Shown: positions 17,296-25,408 of the stretch, piece after piece | Position numbering within the stretch: position 1 is the stretch's first letter | Layout of the letters: each line of letters begins with the position of its first letter | From: Niveispirillum cyanobacteriorum | Lineage (GTDB): Bacteria; Pseudomonadota; Alphaproteobacteria; Azospirillales; Azospirillaceae | Length of the DNA: 64,000 nucleotides | Assembly: GCF_002868735.1 (NCBI RefSeq) | Contig: NZ_CP025612.1 | Coordinates: forward strand, 744,001-808,000 | Direction of reading: 5' to 3' | Program-made: the position numbers and the translations under genes | Notes under the pieces: generated by a model | The model's input: only the letters and a program-made list of their open reading frames with translations | Databases searched by the model: none | What the model was told of the DNA's origin: nothing

Positions 17296-18639
17296 TTACA
17301 CGTTCAACAACAGGTTCTCACGCTCCCAGCTGCTGATCACACGCTGATAGGCGTCATACTCGGCCTGTTTCACATAGCTGACGGCGGAGATAAAGCGTTC
17401 GCCCAAAACTTCCTTCAACGGCTTGCAGCTGTTGAACTTGTTCAGGGCATCGCCCTGGTGGCGGGGCAGGGAGAAGGCCAGCCGATGGGCCGAACCCTTG
17501 ACCGGATCGGACGGCTCCAACTCATGCGTCATGCCGATATAGCCGCAGGCCAGCGAGGCGGCGAGCGCCAGATACGGATTGGCGTCGGCGCCGGCCACAC
17601 GGTTCTCCACACGCCGCGCTTCCGGCGGGCTTACCGGCACGCGGAAGCCGGTGGTGCGGTTGTCGCGGCCCCAATGCACATTGATCGGCGCGTCCGACCC
17701 CTGCACCAGACGGCGGTAGGAGTTCACATTCGGCGCCAGAAGCGGCATCGCATAGGGCAGGTACTTCTGCAAACCGGCGATGAAGCTCATGAACAGCGGC
17801 GTGTCGGACCCGTCCGCATTGGCGAACAGGTTCACGCCCGTCTTGGCATCCACCAGTGACTGGTGGACATGCATGGCGCTGCCCGGCTCATTCTGCATGG
17901 GTTTGGCCATGAAGGTCGCATAGACCTGATGCCGGATCGCCGCCTCGCGCACCGTGCGCTTGAACAGGAAAACCTGATCGGCCAGTTCCAGCGCCTCGCC
18001 ATGGTTGAAGTTAATTTCGATCTGGGCGGCGCCGGCCTCGTGGCTCATCGTATCCACGTCGATTTCCTGCTTCTCGCAGAAATCATAGACATCCTCAAAG
18101 ATCGGATCGAATTCGTTGACGGCGTCGATGCCATAGGCCTGACGCCCGCTTTCCTGCCGGCCTGAACGACCGACGGGGGGGACCAGCGGGTAGTCCGGGT
18201 CCTTGTTGACCGCGACCAGGAAGAATTCCAGTTCGGGTGCCACAATGGGCTTCCAGCCGCGCGCCTCATACAGGGCTAGCACACGCTTCAGCACGGAGCG
18301 CGGGGAGATGTCGACGGTCGTTCCGTCGGCATAAAAACAGTCACAGATGACCTGGGCGGTAGGTTCATTGTACCAGGGCACGACGCGGACGGTGGCGGGA
18401 TCGGGCGTCATATAGACGTCCCAGTTCTCCACGCTCGTCACATCCTCGTCTTCCGGGTATTCGCCCGTAACGGTCTGAATGAAAATGGACTCGGGCAGTC
18501 GCAGGCCCCGGTCCCGCAGAATGCGCAGGAACTTTTCGGCGGGCACGATCTTGCCACGAGCGATGCCGGCCATATCCGGCACCAGACACTCAACTTCGGT
18601 GATCCGCCGCGAACGGATGAATTCTTCCAATGTACTCAT
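17296..18639 (-). CDS. Glutamine synthetase family protein (PuuA/GlnA-like paralogue 1)
   Basis: A 447-aa ATP-dependent glutamate-amine ligase-like enzyme. Catalytic-domain motifs are I-V-A-P-E-L-E-F-F-L, G-A-A-Q-I-E-I-N-F, M-H-V-H-Q-S-L and N-R-T-T-G-F-R-V-P followed by V-E-N-R-V-A-G-A-D-A-N-P-Y. Its N-terminal E-C-L-V-P-D-M-A-G-I-A-R-G-K is typical of gamma-glutamylpolyamine synthetases rather than housekeeping GlnA. ATG 18639 is preferred over 18807. The 167-base leader contains no obvious structure. A second paralogue is at 28472-29842. Confidence 0.87.
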   Translation of the reverse strand: MSTLEEFIRSRRITEVECLVPDMAGIARGKIVPAEKFLRILRDRGLRLPESIFIQTVTGEYPEDEDVTSVENWDVYMTPDPATVRVVPWYNEPTAQVICDCFYADGTTVDISPRSVLKRVLALYEARGWKPIVAPELEFFLVAVNKDPDYPLVPPVGRSGRQESGRQAYGIDAVNEFDPIFEDVYDFCEKQEIDVDTMSHEAGAAQIEINFNHGEALELADQVFLFKRTVREAAIRHQVYATFMAKPMQNEPGSAMHVHQSLVDAKTGVNLFANADGSDTPLFMSFIAGLQKYLPYAMPLLAPNVNSYRRLVQGSDAPINVHWGRDNRTTGFRVPVSPPEARRVENRVAGADANPYLALAASLACGYIGMTHELEPSDPVKGSAHRLAFSLPRHQGDALNKFNSCKPLKEVLGERFISAVSYVKQAEYDAYQRVISSWERENLLLNV

Positions 18640-18806
18640 GATGACGCCACGGGTTGGCGGCCCAGATGCACCCGTCGCAGCCGAACGCTTGTCCGGCCTT
18701 CGGGGCTGGGAAATGGTGCTACGCCCGCAGCCCTCCACGTTGTTTCGGATGCCGCAGTATAGGCAGAGGGCAGGGGGGGCAGGCAAGCCGGGATCGGCAG
18801 CTTTCA

Positions 18807-19517
18807 CTAGAAACTGATATCCCGGCCCAAACCGGCAAATCGCAGGCCAGCATCAAGATGGATCGTCTGTCCCGTTATCACCGGGCTTTCCAGCAGATGA
18901 ATGCAGGCCTTGCCGAGAGGGTCCACACCCAGCCGCACTTCTTCGCAAACAGCCGGAATGAAACCGGGAGCGATGGCATTCACGCGCAGGCGCGGCGCGC
19001 CGGCCCGTGCCAGCATATCCCCCAGCCCTGCAAGCGCATATCGGGAGAGCGTGTAGCTCATCCGGTCGCCGTGCTGGTTGGCCATATCCTGATCCAGGAT
19101 ATTAACGATGGCGCCCGTCACACCATTGGGCAGTTGCGCCAGCAGGGACTGTGCAAGCAGAGCCGGGGCCACGGCGTTGGGCAGGTAATGGGCCAGTATC
19201 CGTTCCGCCGTCAAGGTCGTGATGTCATCCCATTCAAAGATGGAGGCGCTGTTGACCAGGGCGGTCAGGGGCCGCCCCAATGCCTTTGCTGCATCGGCCA
19301 CTATGCCCGACACCTGTGCCGGATCGCTCAGATCGGCGGCGACGGCGGTGGCGCCCACGCCTCTTGCCCGTATGGCCTCCAGTGTCTCGGCGACGTCTGG
19401 CCCTTCGGTGCAGTAATGGATCGCCACATCCATACCGGCACCTGCGCAGGCCAATGCCATGGCTGCCCCCAGATAGTGCGCGCCCCCGGTGATCAGAACG
19501 GCATGCGGAGGGGTCAT
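18807..19517 (-). CDS. Short-chain dehydrogenase/reductase with YxxxR active site
   Basis: A 236-aa Rossmann-fold protein. It has the nucleotide motif T-G-G-A-H-Y-L-G, the V-N-S-A-S motif, and C-terminal A-P-G-F-I. The catalytic Tyr-x3-Lys reads Y-T-L-S-R, so the Lys is Arg. It starts on the last base of the folB-like gene's stop (TGATG). Pairing with folB resembles FolM/pteridine-reductase contexts, suggesting a pterin or dihydrofolate substrate, but the Lys substitution leaves activity uncertain. Confidence 0.78.
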   Translation of the reverse strand: MTPPHAVLITGGAHYLGAAMALACAGAGMDVAIHYCTEGPDVAETLEAIRARGVGATAVAADLSDPAQVSGIVADAAKALGRPLTALVNSASIFEWDDITTLTAERILAHYLPNAVAPALLAQSLLAQLPNGVTGAIVNILDQDMANQHGDRMSYTLSRYALAGLGDMLARAGAPRLRVNAIAPGFIPAVCEEVRLGVDPLGKACIHLLESPVITGQTIHLDAGLRFAGLGRDISF

Positions 19518-19873
19518 CAGGGGCGCTCCAGATCGATTTGGCAGGCAAAGCCGGGATCGGCGGGACTGGCCACACTGATCTTTTGCGTCACGATGCGGCC
19601 ATCGAAAGCGAAAATGAAGCGGCCCAGCGTACGGGCAACCCCTTCGGAATCGACAAACGGGCCATTGTCGCGGAATGGGCCCAGGATATGCCGCACGATC
19701 TGCGAGTAATCTACGGTCATGGAGATATCGTCAGGGTCGCCTGTGAACGGCCCTGTAACGCTGGTGCCCAAGCGCAGGTTGATGCGGCAGTCCAGATCAC
19801 CCGCACGCCCCGCTACCGGCAGCGTCACCGCCACCTCGCGTACCAGAATCTGGAAATGGGGAGATGGGATCAT
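19517..19873 (-). CDS. folB: Dihydroneopterin aldolase family protein (FolB-like)
   Basis: A 118-aa T-fold protein. Features are V-R-E-V-A-V-T-L-P near the N-terminus, I-S-M-T-V-D-Y-S-Q-I-V-R-H-I (the family's D-Y-x-x-I/V region), D-S-E-G-V-A-R-T-L supplying the conserved Glu, and a basic C-terminal strand. FolB converts dihydroneopterin to hydroxymethyl-dihydropterin in folate synthesis. The frame extends to 20755, but that overlaps the opposite-strand ABC gene; ATG 19873 gives the normal length. It could alternatively be an epimerase-type or FolX-like variant. Confidence 0.75.
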   Translation of the reverse strand: MIPSPHFQILVREVAVTLPVAGRAGDLDCRINLRLGTSVTGPFTGDPDDISMTVDYSQIVRHILGPFRDNGPFVDSEGVARTLGRFIFAFDGRIVTQKISVASPADPGFACQIDLERP

Positions 19874-19906
19874 GGCTACGCCCGACGCCTCGACAAAATG
19901 ACATGT

Positions 19907-19924
19907 CGGGCTAATATCAGCCCG
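19907..19924. promoter_or_regulatory. Dyad between divergent folB and ABC genes
   Basis: Perfect 6-bp arms CGGGCT/AGCCCG with a 6-base AT-rich centre, roughly midway between the two divergent starts. It could be an operator or transcript hairpin; no regulator gene is adjacent. Confidence 0.3.
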
Positions 19925-19946
19925 GCAGTGAAAGAGGAACAGGCTG

Positions 19947-19985
19947 ATGGATCGCCCCAGGCAAAAGATCGGAAACATCGCGTGA
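19947..19985 (+). CDS. Possible 12-codon leader peptide upstream of ABC ATPase
   Basis: ATG 19947 preceded by GAGG at nine bases opens a 12-codon frame (MDRPRQKIGNIA) whose TGA overlaps the GTG (GTGA) proposed as the start of the ABC ATPase. The geometry suits translational coupling. It may simply be chance. Confidence 0.3.
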   Translation: MDRPRQKIGNIA

Positions 19986-20740
19986 CGGGTGATCTGTTCC
20001 AACTTTCCGGCATGTCGCTGACTTACCCCAATGGCACCTGCGCCCTGGACAGCGTTGATCTCTCGGTGGCAGAGGGGGAGTTTGTTTCGCTGCTGGGACC
20101 CAGCGGATGCGGCAAAAGTACTATCCTGCGTCTGGTCGCCGGGCTGATGGAACCCACGGGCGGGCAGCTGAACTGGCTGAGACCGGTGGCGCGGGGGGAT
20201 ATCGGGTTTGTATTTCAGGAATCGACCCTGATGCCCTGGGCACGCATCATTGACAATGTCCGCCTGCCGCTGGATCTGGCCGGCGTACCGAAGGGTGAGG
20301 GGAATGATCGGGCCGCCGACGGTCTGGTCCGCGTCGGCCTGGGCGATTTTCAGAAGGCCTTTCCCGCCGAGCTGTCGGGCGGCATGAAAATGCGGGCATC
20401 GCTGGCCCGCGCCTTGGTTACCAACCCACGCCTGCTGCTGCTGGATGAGCCGTTCGCCGCACTGGATGAGATCACGCGGCTGAAACTGAACGATGATCTG
20501 CTGTCGCTCTGGGAAGCGCAGCGCTTTACAGCACTGTTCGTAACGCATTCCGTGTTTGAAAGCGTCTATCTGTCGGGCCGTATCGTCATCGTCGGTCCCC
20601 GGCCTGGGCGTGTCGTGGCAGAGGTGCCGGTACCGCTTCCCTTTCCACGCGGTCTGTCGGTACGTACGGGCACCGACTACGGCGCTATCTGCCGTGATGT
20701 CTCCGACCGGCTGCATGCGGCAATTGGGTTGGCTGCATGA
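19982..20740 (+). CDS. ABC transporter ATP-binding protein (SsuB/TauB-like)
   Basis: A 252-aa ATPase with Walker A G-P-S-G-C-G-K-S, Q-loop F-Q-E-S, signature L-S-G-G-M-K-M-R, Walker B L-L-L-L-D-E-P-F and switch H-S. The G-M-K/R variant and the V-P-L-P-F-P-R tail are typical of nitrate/sulfonate/taurine-family importers. The start is uncertain: GTG 19982 is favoured by the GTGA overlap with a tiny upstream frame, and GTG 19928 is also in frame. It is coupled to the permease. No binding-protein gene follows. Confidence 0.9.
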   Translation: MTGDLFQLSGMSLTYPNGTCALDSVDLSVAEGEFVSLLGPSGCGKSTILRLVAGLMEPTGGQLNWLRPVARGDIGFVFQESTLMPWARIIDNVRLPLDLAGVPKGEGNDRAADGLVRVGLGDFQKAFPAELSGGMKMRASLARALVTNPRLLLLDEPFAALDEITRLKLNDDLLSLWEAQRFTALFVTHSVFESVYLSGRIVIVGPRPGRVVAEVPVPLPFPRGLSVRTGTDYGAICRDVSDRLHAAIGLAA

Positions 20741-21516
20741 ATGGGGGCTGGGCACGGCGCCTTTTGCCGCCGCTGGTGGGAGTGTTGTTTCTCCTGGGCT
20801 GGGAAGCCGCAGTCAGCGCCTGGGACATTCCGCCCTTCGTTCTGCCGCCGCCGACCGCTGTGGCCCATGCGCTATGGAACGATGCACCGTTACTGCTGCA
20901 ATCCAGCTGGATTACGCTGATCATCACGATTCAGGCATTCCTGCTGGCCCTGACCAGCGGAGTGGCGCTGGCGGTACTGTTCAAACAGTCCCGCACCCTG
21001 GAGGCCGCATTATACCCCTATGCCGTAATCCTTCAGGTCACGCCCATCGTTGCCATCGCACCCCTGGTCGTCATCTGGGTCGGGTATGAGCGGGTGAACT
21101 TGTCGCTGCTGATCCTCGCCTGGATCGTGGCTTTCTTTCCCGTCCTCTCGAACAGCACGGCAGGGCTGGCTGCTATCGATCCCAACCTACGTGACCTGTT
21201 CCGGCTGTACGGGGCCAGCCGCTGGCAGATGCTGTGGCGGCTGCAGCTTCCATCGGCACTGCCCTATATCCTGGCTGGGGCCAAGATTTCAGGCGGTCTG
21301 GCCCTGATCGGGGCGGTGGTGGCGGAGTTTGTGGCCGGGTCGGGTACGGCGACGGGGCTGGCCTGGCGGGTGATCGAGGCAGGTAACCGGCTGAACATGC
21401 CGCGCCTGTTTGCGGCCCTGGTCCTGCTTTCCATTCTGGGTATCCTGATCTTTGCCCTGCTAAGCTGGGTACAACGCCTGCTGCTCCGCCGCTGGCACCC
21501 TGGCGGTACGGGTTAG
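20737..21516 (+). CDS. ABC transporter permease (SsuC/TauC-like)
   Basis: A 259-aa inner-membrane permease with six hydrophobic segments and the EAA loop F-R-L-Y-G-A-S-R-W-Q-M-L-W-R-L-Q-L-P-S-A-L-P-Y, the ATPase docking site. ATG 20737 overlaps the ATPase stop (ATGA). These importers move small organics such as sulfonates, nitrate, or thiamine precursors. The missing periplasmic receptor must be encoded elsewhere. Confidence 0.9.
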   Translation: MNGGWARRLLPPLVGVLFLLGWEAAVSAWDIPPFVLPPPTAVAHALWNDAPLLLQSSWITLIITIQAFLLALTSGVALAVLFKQSRTLEAALYPYAVILQVTPIVAIAPLVVIWVGYERVNLSLLILAWIVAFFPVLSNSTAGLAAIDPNLRDLFRLYGASRWQMLWRLQLPSALPYILAGAKISGGLALIGAVVAEFVAGSGTATGLAWRVIEAGNRLNMPRLFAALVLLSILGILIFALLSWVQRLLLRRWHPGGTG

Positions 21517-21651
21517 TACCTGCACCTCCCTGTTGGTACAGCCGCGCGGGTAATGCCATTGCCCCCGGCGCCTATGTCCTCCGTCCGGCGTTAATGCCAT
21601 GTGCCGCCCCCCATAGGGCATGCGGCTCAACAGAAGCGACGGAGACAGGAA

Positions 21652-22449
21652 ATGACGACCTACAGCCAGTTCAACCATGTCAGTGGCACGGCTGGTGCCG
21701 ACAATCTGATGGGTGGCGTTGGTTTTGACCTGCTGGTCGGCGGCACCGGAGATGATGCGCTGGATGGCGCCGGTGGCCTGAATGCGGCCATCTTCACGGG
21801 CGTTTCGGGTGATTATGATATCGACATCGAAAACGGCGTCGTGACCGTCAGCGGTGCTGATGGCACCGACACGCTGCGCAATGTGCAGTTCGCGGTCTTC
21901 GCGGATGGCGTGAAGCCCCTGTTCGAGGCGACCCCGTTCCAGAACGGTTTTGACGAGGATTTCTACTTGCAGAGCAACCCCGACGTGCTGGCCGCCGTTC
22001 AGGCCGGGCAGTATGAAAGCGGAGAAGAGCATTTCAACCTCTATGGGCAGTTCGAAAACCGCACCTATCAGGCAACGAACGGATTCGACGCTGCCTACTA
22101 TGCCGACGTCTATGGCGACGTGGCCGGCAACGGCATGGCCGCCGTTGCGCATTATGAGGCCTACGGCGCCGCCGAGGGGCGTTCCACCCATCTGTATTTT
22201 GACGCTAACTATTACCTTGAGGTTAATCCCGATGTCGCGGCTACCGGCATGGATGCCTGGACGCATTTCGATACCTACGGCTGGCGGGAAGGGCGTGATC
22301 CCTCGCCATTCTTTGATGTCTCGGCCTACCTGGTCAGTAATCCCGACGTCGTCGAATCCGGGCGTAACCCGCTGATTCACTATATCAATTGGGGACAGGA
22401 GGAAGGTCGTCAGGCCTATATCGATACATCGTGGTTTGCCATCGCCTGA
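21652..22449 (+). CDS. Secreted calcium-binding-type protein with four tandem NPDV/EGR repeats
   Basis: A 265-residue acidic protein without a Sec signal. The N-terminal part has one RTX-like glycine/aspartate block (G-F-D-L-L-V-G-G-T-G-D-D-A-L-D-G) and a short beta module (A-D-G-T-D-T-L-R-N-V-Q-F-A-V-F-A-D-G). Then come four repeats of about 37-42 residues starting F-D and built as F-D-x3-Y-x3-N-P-D-V, H-[FY]-x3-[YW]-G, E-G-R. The second has Y-G-D-V and the first ends E-N-R. Such proteins usually leave by type I secretion, but no secretion genes are nearby. AGGAA precedes ATG 21652 by five bases. Confidence 0.72.
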   Translation: MTTYSQFNHVSGTAGADNLMGGVGFDLLVGGTGDDALDGAGGLNAAIFTGVSGDYDIDIENGVVTVSGADGTDTLRNVQFAVFADGVKPLFEATPFQNGFDEDFYLQSNPDVLAAVQAGQYESGEEHFNLYGQFENRTYQATNGFDAAYYADVYGDVAGNGMAAVAHYEAYGAAEGRSTHLYFDANYYLEVNPDVAATGMDAWTHFDTYGWREGRDPSPFFDVSAYLVSNPDVVESGRNPLIHYINWGQEEGRQAYIDTSWFAIA

Positions 22450-22513
22450 TATAGCCATTGGTGACACACCGTTCACGGGCTGTTGACCCACCCTGTCTGG
22501 TAATGTCAATTGG

Positions 22514-22547
22514 CATGGTGCGCTGCCGTTCGATGCGGCGCACCATG
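22514..22547 (+). promoter_or_regulatory. Hairpin in mlaE leader
   Basis: Perfect 10-bp arms CATGGTGCGC / GCGCACCATG, extendable by three pairs including one G-T, just ahead of the proposed mlaE start. No T-run follows, so it is not a standard terminator; it could affect initiation. Confidence 0.45.
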
Positions 22548-22557
22548 GGCCAGGAAC

Positions 22558-23697
22558 GTGCAGACCGGAACCTTAAGCGCCATTTGGGAAGAGAATCAGT
22601 TCGTGCTGGCAGCATCCGGCCGCTGGGACATTGCGTCCGCCGAACGGCTGGGCCCGATGCTGCGCGACCGCATGCCGGGACGCAAGGGCGCGCCTGTCTG
22701 TCTCGATCTTTCTGGCCTGACGGCCTTGGATACTGCCGGCGCCTTGCTGCTTGACCGGTTGATCAAGCGGTTGCGGGGGCAGGGACATGTTGTGGCCGTT
22801 GTCGGCGCGCGGTCCGATCTTTGCGCCCTATTGAAGGATGTCCAGCGGGCGGCGGCGGGGGCGGAACCAAATAGCCCAGCACCCGCTGAAAAGCGGCCCG
22901 CCTTTCCGCTGGCCGACCGTATCGGACGCGCAACGATCGGCATCTGGCAGGATATCCTGTCGATGCTGAACTTCCTGGGTCTGGTCACCGTCACGGCTGC
23001 TCGGCTGCTGCGCACGCCAAACCGTATCCGGCTGAAGCCCCTGTTTTTCCATCTGGAGCAGGTGGGGCTGAACGCGCTGCCCATCGTTGGCCTGCTTTCC
23101 TTCCTGATCGGTATCGTTCTGGCCTATCAGGGAGCGGATCAGCTGCGTCGTTTCGGTGCCGAAATCTATGTCGTGAACCTGCTGGGCATTGGTGTCCTGC
23201 GGGAAATCGGCATCCTGATGACCTCCATCATCGTGGCGGGCCGTTCCGGTTCCGCCTTCACGGCCCAGATCGGGACCATGAAGGTGAACCAGGAAGTGGA
23301 TGCCATGCGCACCCTGGGCCTGGACCCGGTGGAGATGCTGGTGCTCCCGCGCATGCTGGCGCTGCTGATCGCCCTGCCGCTGATCGGATTCTTCGCCAAT
23401 ATGGTGGCGCTTGCTGGTGGTGCCGTGATGGCCTATGCCTATCTCGACATCAATTTCGGGCAATTTGCCCGGCAGTTGCAGATCGCCGTCAGCACGACAA
23501 CCTTGTTCGTGGGCCTGATCAAGGCCCCGGTCTTCGCGGTGGTCATCGCCTTGGTCGGCTGCTACGAAGGGCTTCGGGTCAGCGGGTCAGCGGAAAGCGT
23601 CGGTCTTCTGACCACCCGTTCCGTTGTCGTATCGATCTTCCTGGTGATCGTTCTGGACGCCATCTTCTCCATCCTCTTCTCCTATATCGGGATCTGA
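22558..23697 (+). CDS. mlaE: MlaE-family lipid ABC permease with N-terminal STAS domain
   Basis: A 379-aa inner-membrane component of an MCE-type phospholipid transporter. Residues about 10-100 form a STAS domain (V-C-L-D-L-S-G-L-T-A-L-D-T-A-G-A), a role filled by separate MlaB in enterobacteria. The remainder is the MlaE permease with L-R-E-I-G-I-L-M-T-S-I-I-V-A-G-R-S-G-S-A-like and M-R-T-L-G-L-D-P motifs. Fused STAS-MlaE is common in alphaproteobacteria. The start is uncertain: GTG 22558 is favoured, TTG 22510 is possible but lies before the leader hairpin. Confidence 0.9.
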   Translation: MQTGTLSAIWEENQFVLAASGRWDIASAERLGPMLRDRMPGRKGAPVCLDLSGLTALDTAGALLLDRLIKRLRGQGHVVAVVGARSDLCALLKDVQRAAAGAEPNSPAPAEKRPAFPLADRIGRATIGIWQDILSMLNFLGLVTVTAARLLRTPNRIRLKPLFFHLEQVGLNALPIVGLLSFLIGIVLAYQGADQLRRFGAEIYVVNLLGIGVLREIGILMTSIIVAGRSGSAFTAQIGTMKVNQEVDAMRTLGLDPVEMLVLPRMLALLIALPLIGFFANMVALAGGAVMAYAYLDINFGQFARQLQIAVSTTTLFVGLIKAPVFAVVIALVGCYEGLRVSGSAESVGLLTTRSVVVSIFLVIVLDAIFSILFSYIGI

Positions 23698-23698
23698 C

Positions 23699-24466
23699 AT
23701 GGCGGCGCCCGTCATCAGTGTCCGGGGTCTCAAGACGCGCTTCGGCCAGCAGGTCGTGCATGACGGTGTCGACCTGGATGTCAGCAAGGGGGAGGTGATC
23801 GGCCTTGTCGGCGGTTCCGGCACAGGCAAATCCGTACTGCTGCGGGAGATTGTAGGCCTGATGGTCCCGTCCGCCGGCAAGATCGAAGTGTTGGGCAAGG
23901 ACACGGAAAATCTGTCGGAGTCCGAAAGATTATCGTTGCAGGCCCGTTGGGGCATGCTGTTCCAGGATGGCGCGCTTTTCAGCTCGCTGACCGTCCTGGA
24001 GAATATCAAGGTTCCCCTGAAGGAACATACCAGGCTGCCGCCCGACCTAATTGATGAGATCGCGCGGGTGAAGGTTGCCATGGTGGGGCTGCCGCCCGAT
24101 GCCGGACCAAAATACCCGTCGCAACTTTCGGGCGGCATGCGCAAGCGTGCGGGCTTGGCCCGCGCGCTGGCCATGGACCCGGAAATCCTGTTCCTGGACG
24201 AACCGACGGCGGGCTTGGACCCAATCGGGGCGGCGGCCTTTGACGAATTGATCGGGTCCCTACAAAAGAGCCTGGGCCTGACCGTTTTCATGGTGACCCA
24301 TGATCTGGACAGCCTCTATGCCATTTGTGATCGCATCGCTGTCCTGGTGGACAAGAAGCTGGTGATCGGTACGATTGACGAACTGTTGCGCCAGGAACAT
24401 CCCTGGATACGCGACTATTTTCATGGGCCCCGTGGTCGGGCGGCCAGTGCGGCGAAAGGGAGTTAG
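23699..24466 (+). CDS. mlaF: MlaF-family ABC ATPase
   Basis: A 255-aa ATPase powering the MlaE permease. Walker A is G-G-S-G-T-G-K-S, signature L-S-G-G-M-R-K-R, Walker B L-F-L-D-E-P-T-A-G-L-D-P-I, and the H-loop V-T-H-D. It begins one base after the mlaE stop. Confidence 0.94.
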   Translation: MAAPVISVRGLKTRFGQQVVHDGVDLDVSKGEVIGLVGGSGTGKSVLLREIVGLMVPSAGKIEVLGKDTENLSESERLSLQARWGMLFQDGALFSSLTVLENIKVPLKEHTRLPPDLIDEIARVKVAMVGLPPDAGPKYPSQLSGGMRKRAGLARALAMDPEILFLDEPTAGLDPIGAAAFDELIGSLQKSLGLTVFMVTHDLDSLYAICDRIAVLVDKKLVIGTIDELLRQEHPWIRDYFHGPRGRAASAAKGS

Positions 24467-24469
24467 GGC

Positions 24470-25408
24470 ATGGAAACACGGGCCAATTATACGGCTGTCG
24501 GTGCCTTCGTCCTGGCGCTGGCGGCGGCGGTGTTCGTCTTCGTCATCTGGCTGGCCAAGGTGCAGTTCGACAAGGCGATCCAGCCCTATTACATCATGGT
24601 CACCGGCACTGTGACGGGGCTGGTGGAAGGCGGGCCTGTACGTTATCGCGGCGTCAATGTCGGTACGGTCAGCGATATCCGCATCAATCCCGACAATGTC
24701 GAGGAAGTGCGCCTGACCATTGAGGTGCCGGAGGATACGCCCATCAAGACCGATGCCATCGCATCGCTGGAACCGGTGGGCGTGACAGGTGGCGTCTATG
24801 TGGAAATCCAAGGGGGCAGCAAGGACGCCCCCCTGCTGCGGGAGAAGGTCAGCGGCATCCCTGTGATTCCGTCGCGCCCCAGCTCTATCGCCGCTGTGCT
24901 GTCCAAGGCGCCCGAAGTTCTAGAGAATCTGATGAAGATCTCAAACCGGCTGACGCTGCTGCTTAACGACGATAACCAGAAATCCATCGGGACCTTGTTG
25001 GCCAATCTGGCGCAGGCCTCGGGCAATGCCAATGACACGATGCGTAATGCCAATCTGCTGATTGTTGATCTGCGCCGGCAGGCCGACACGCTTAGCAAGC
25101 AGGCGGAAGTGCTGATGATCACCGCCAACGATACTGTCGGCAAGGTCGGGCGCGACACCACCGTCATCACAGCGGAACTGGCCAAGACCAGCAAGGAAAT
25201 CAATAAGCTGTCAGCTTCACTGGCCGGCATGATCGAGGAAAACCGGGAACCGATCCGTGATTTCACGGCCACCGGCCTTTATGATCTGTCGCAGTTGCTG
25301 ATCCATCTCCAGGACCTGACCAACAATCTCAGTCGCGTTTCCCGCCGGCTGGAGCGCGATCCGACCGACCTTCTGTTCGGCGGCAACAGCGGAGTGAAAG
25401 CGGAATGA
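24470..25408 (+). CDS. mlaD: MlaD-type MCE-domain protein
   Basis: A 312-aa periplasmic protein anchored by an N-terminal helix (A-F-V-L-A-L-A-A-A-V-F-V-F-V-I-W). The MCE domain follows with V-R-Y-R-G-V-N-V-G-T-V and A-S-L-E-P-V-G-V-T-G-G-V-Y-V-E-I, then a long alpha-helical region rich in N, D and L, typical of MCE hexamers that shuttle phospholipids. It is four bases after mlaF. Confidence 0.94.
   Translation: METRANYTAVGAFVLALAAAVFVFVIWLAKVQFDKAIQPYYIMVTGTVTGLVEGGPVRYRGVNVGTVSDIRINPDNVEEVRLTIEVPEDTPIKTDAIASLEPVGVTGGVYVEIQGGSKDAPLLREKVSGIPVIPSRPSSIAAVLSKAPEVLENLMKISNRLTLLLNDDNQKSIGTLLANLAQASGNANDTMRNANLLIVDLRRQADTLSKQAEVLMITANDTVGKVGRDTTVITAELAKTSKEINKLSASLAGMIEENREPIRDFTATGLYDLSQLLIHLQDLTNNLSRVSRRLERDPTDLLFGGNSGVKAE

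Noticed and set aside
19874-20755. N-terminal extension of the folB-like gene
   Set aside because: Antisense to the ABC ATPase; family length is reached from ATG 19873.
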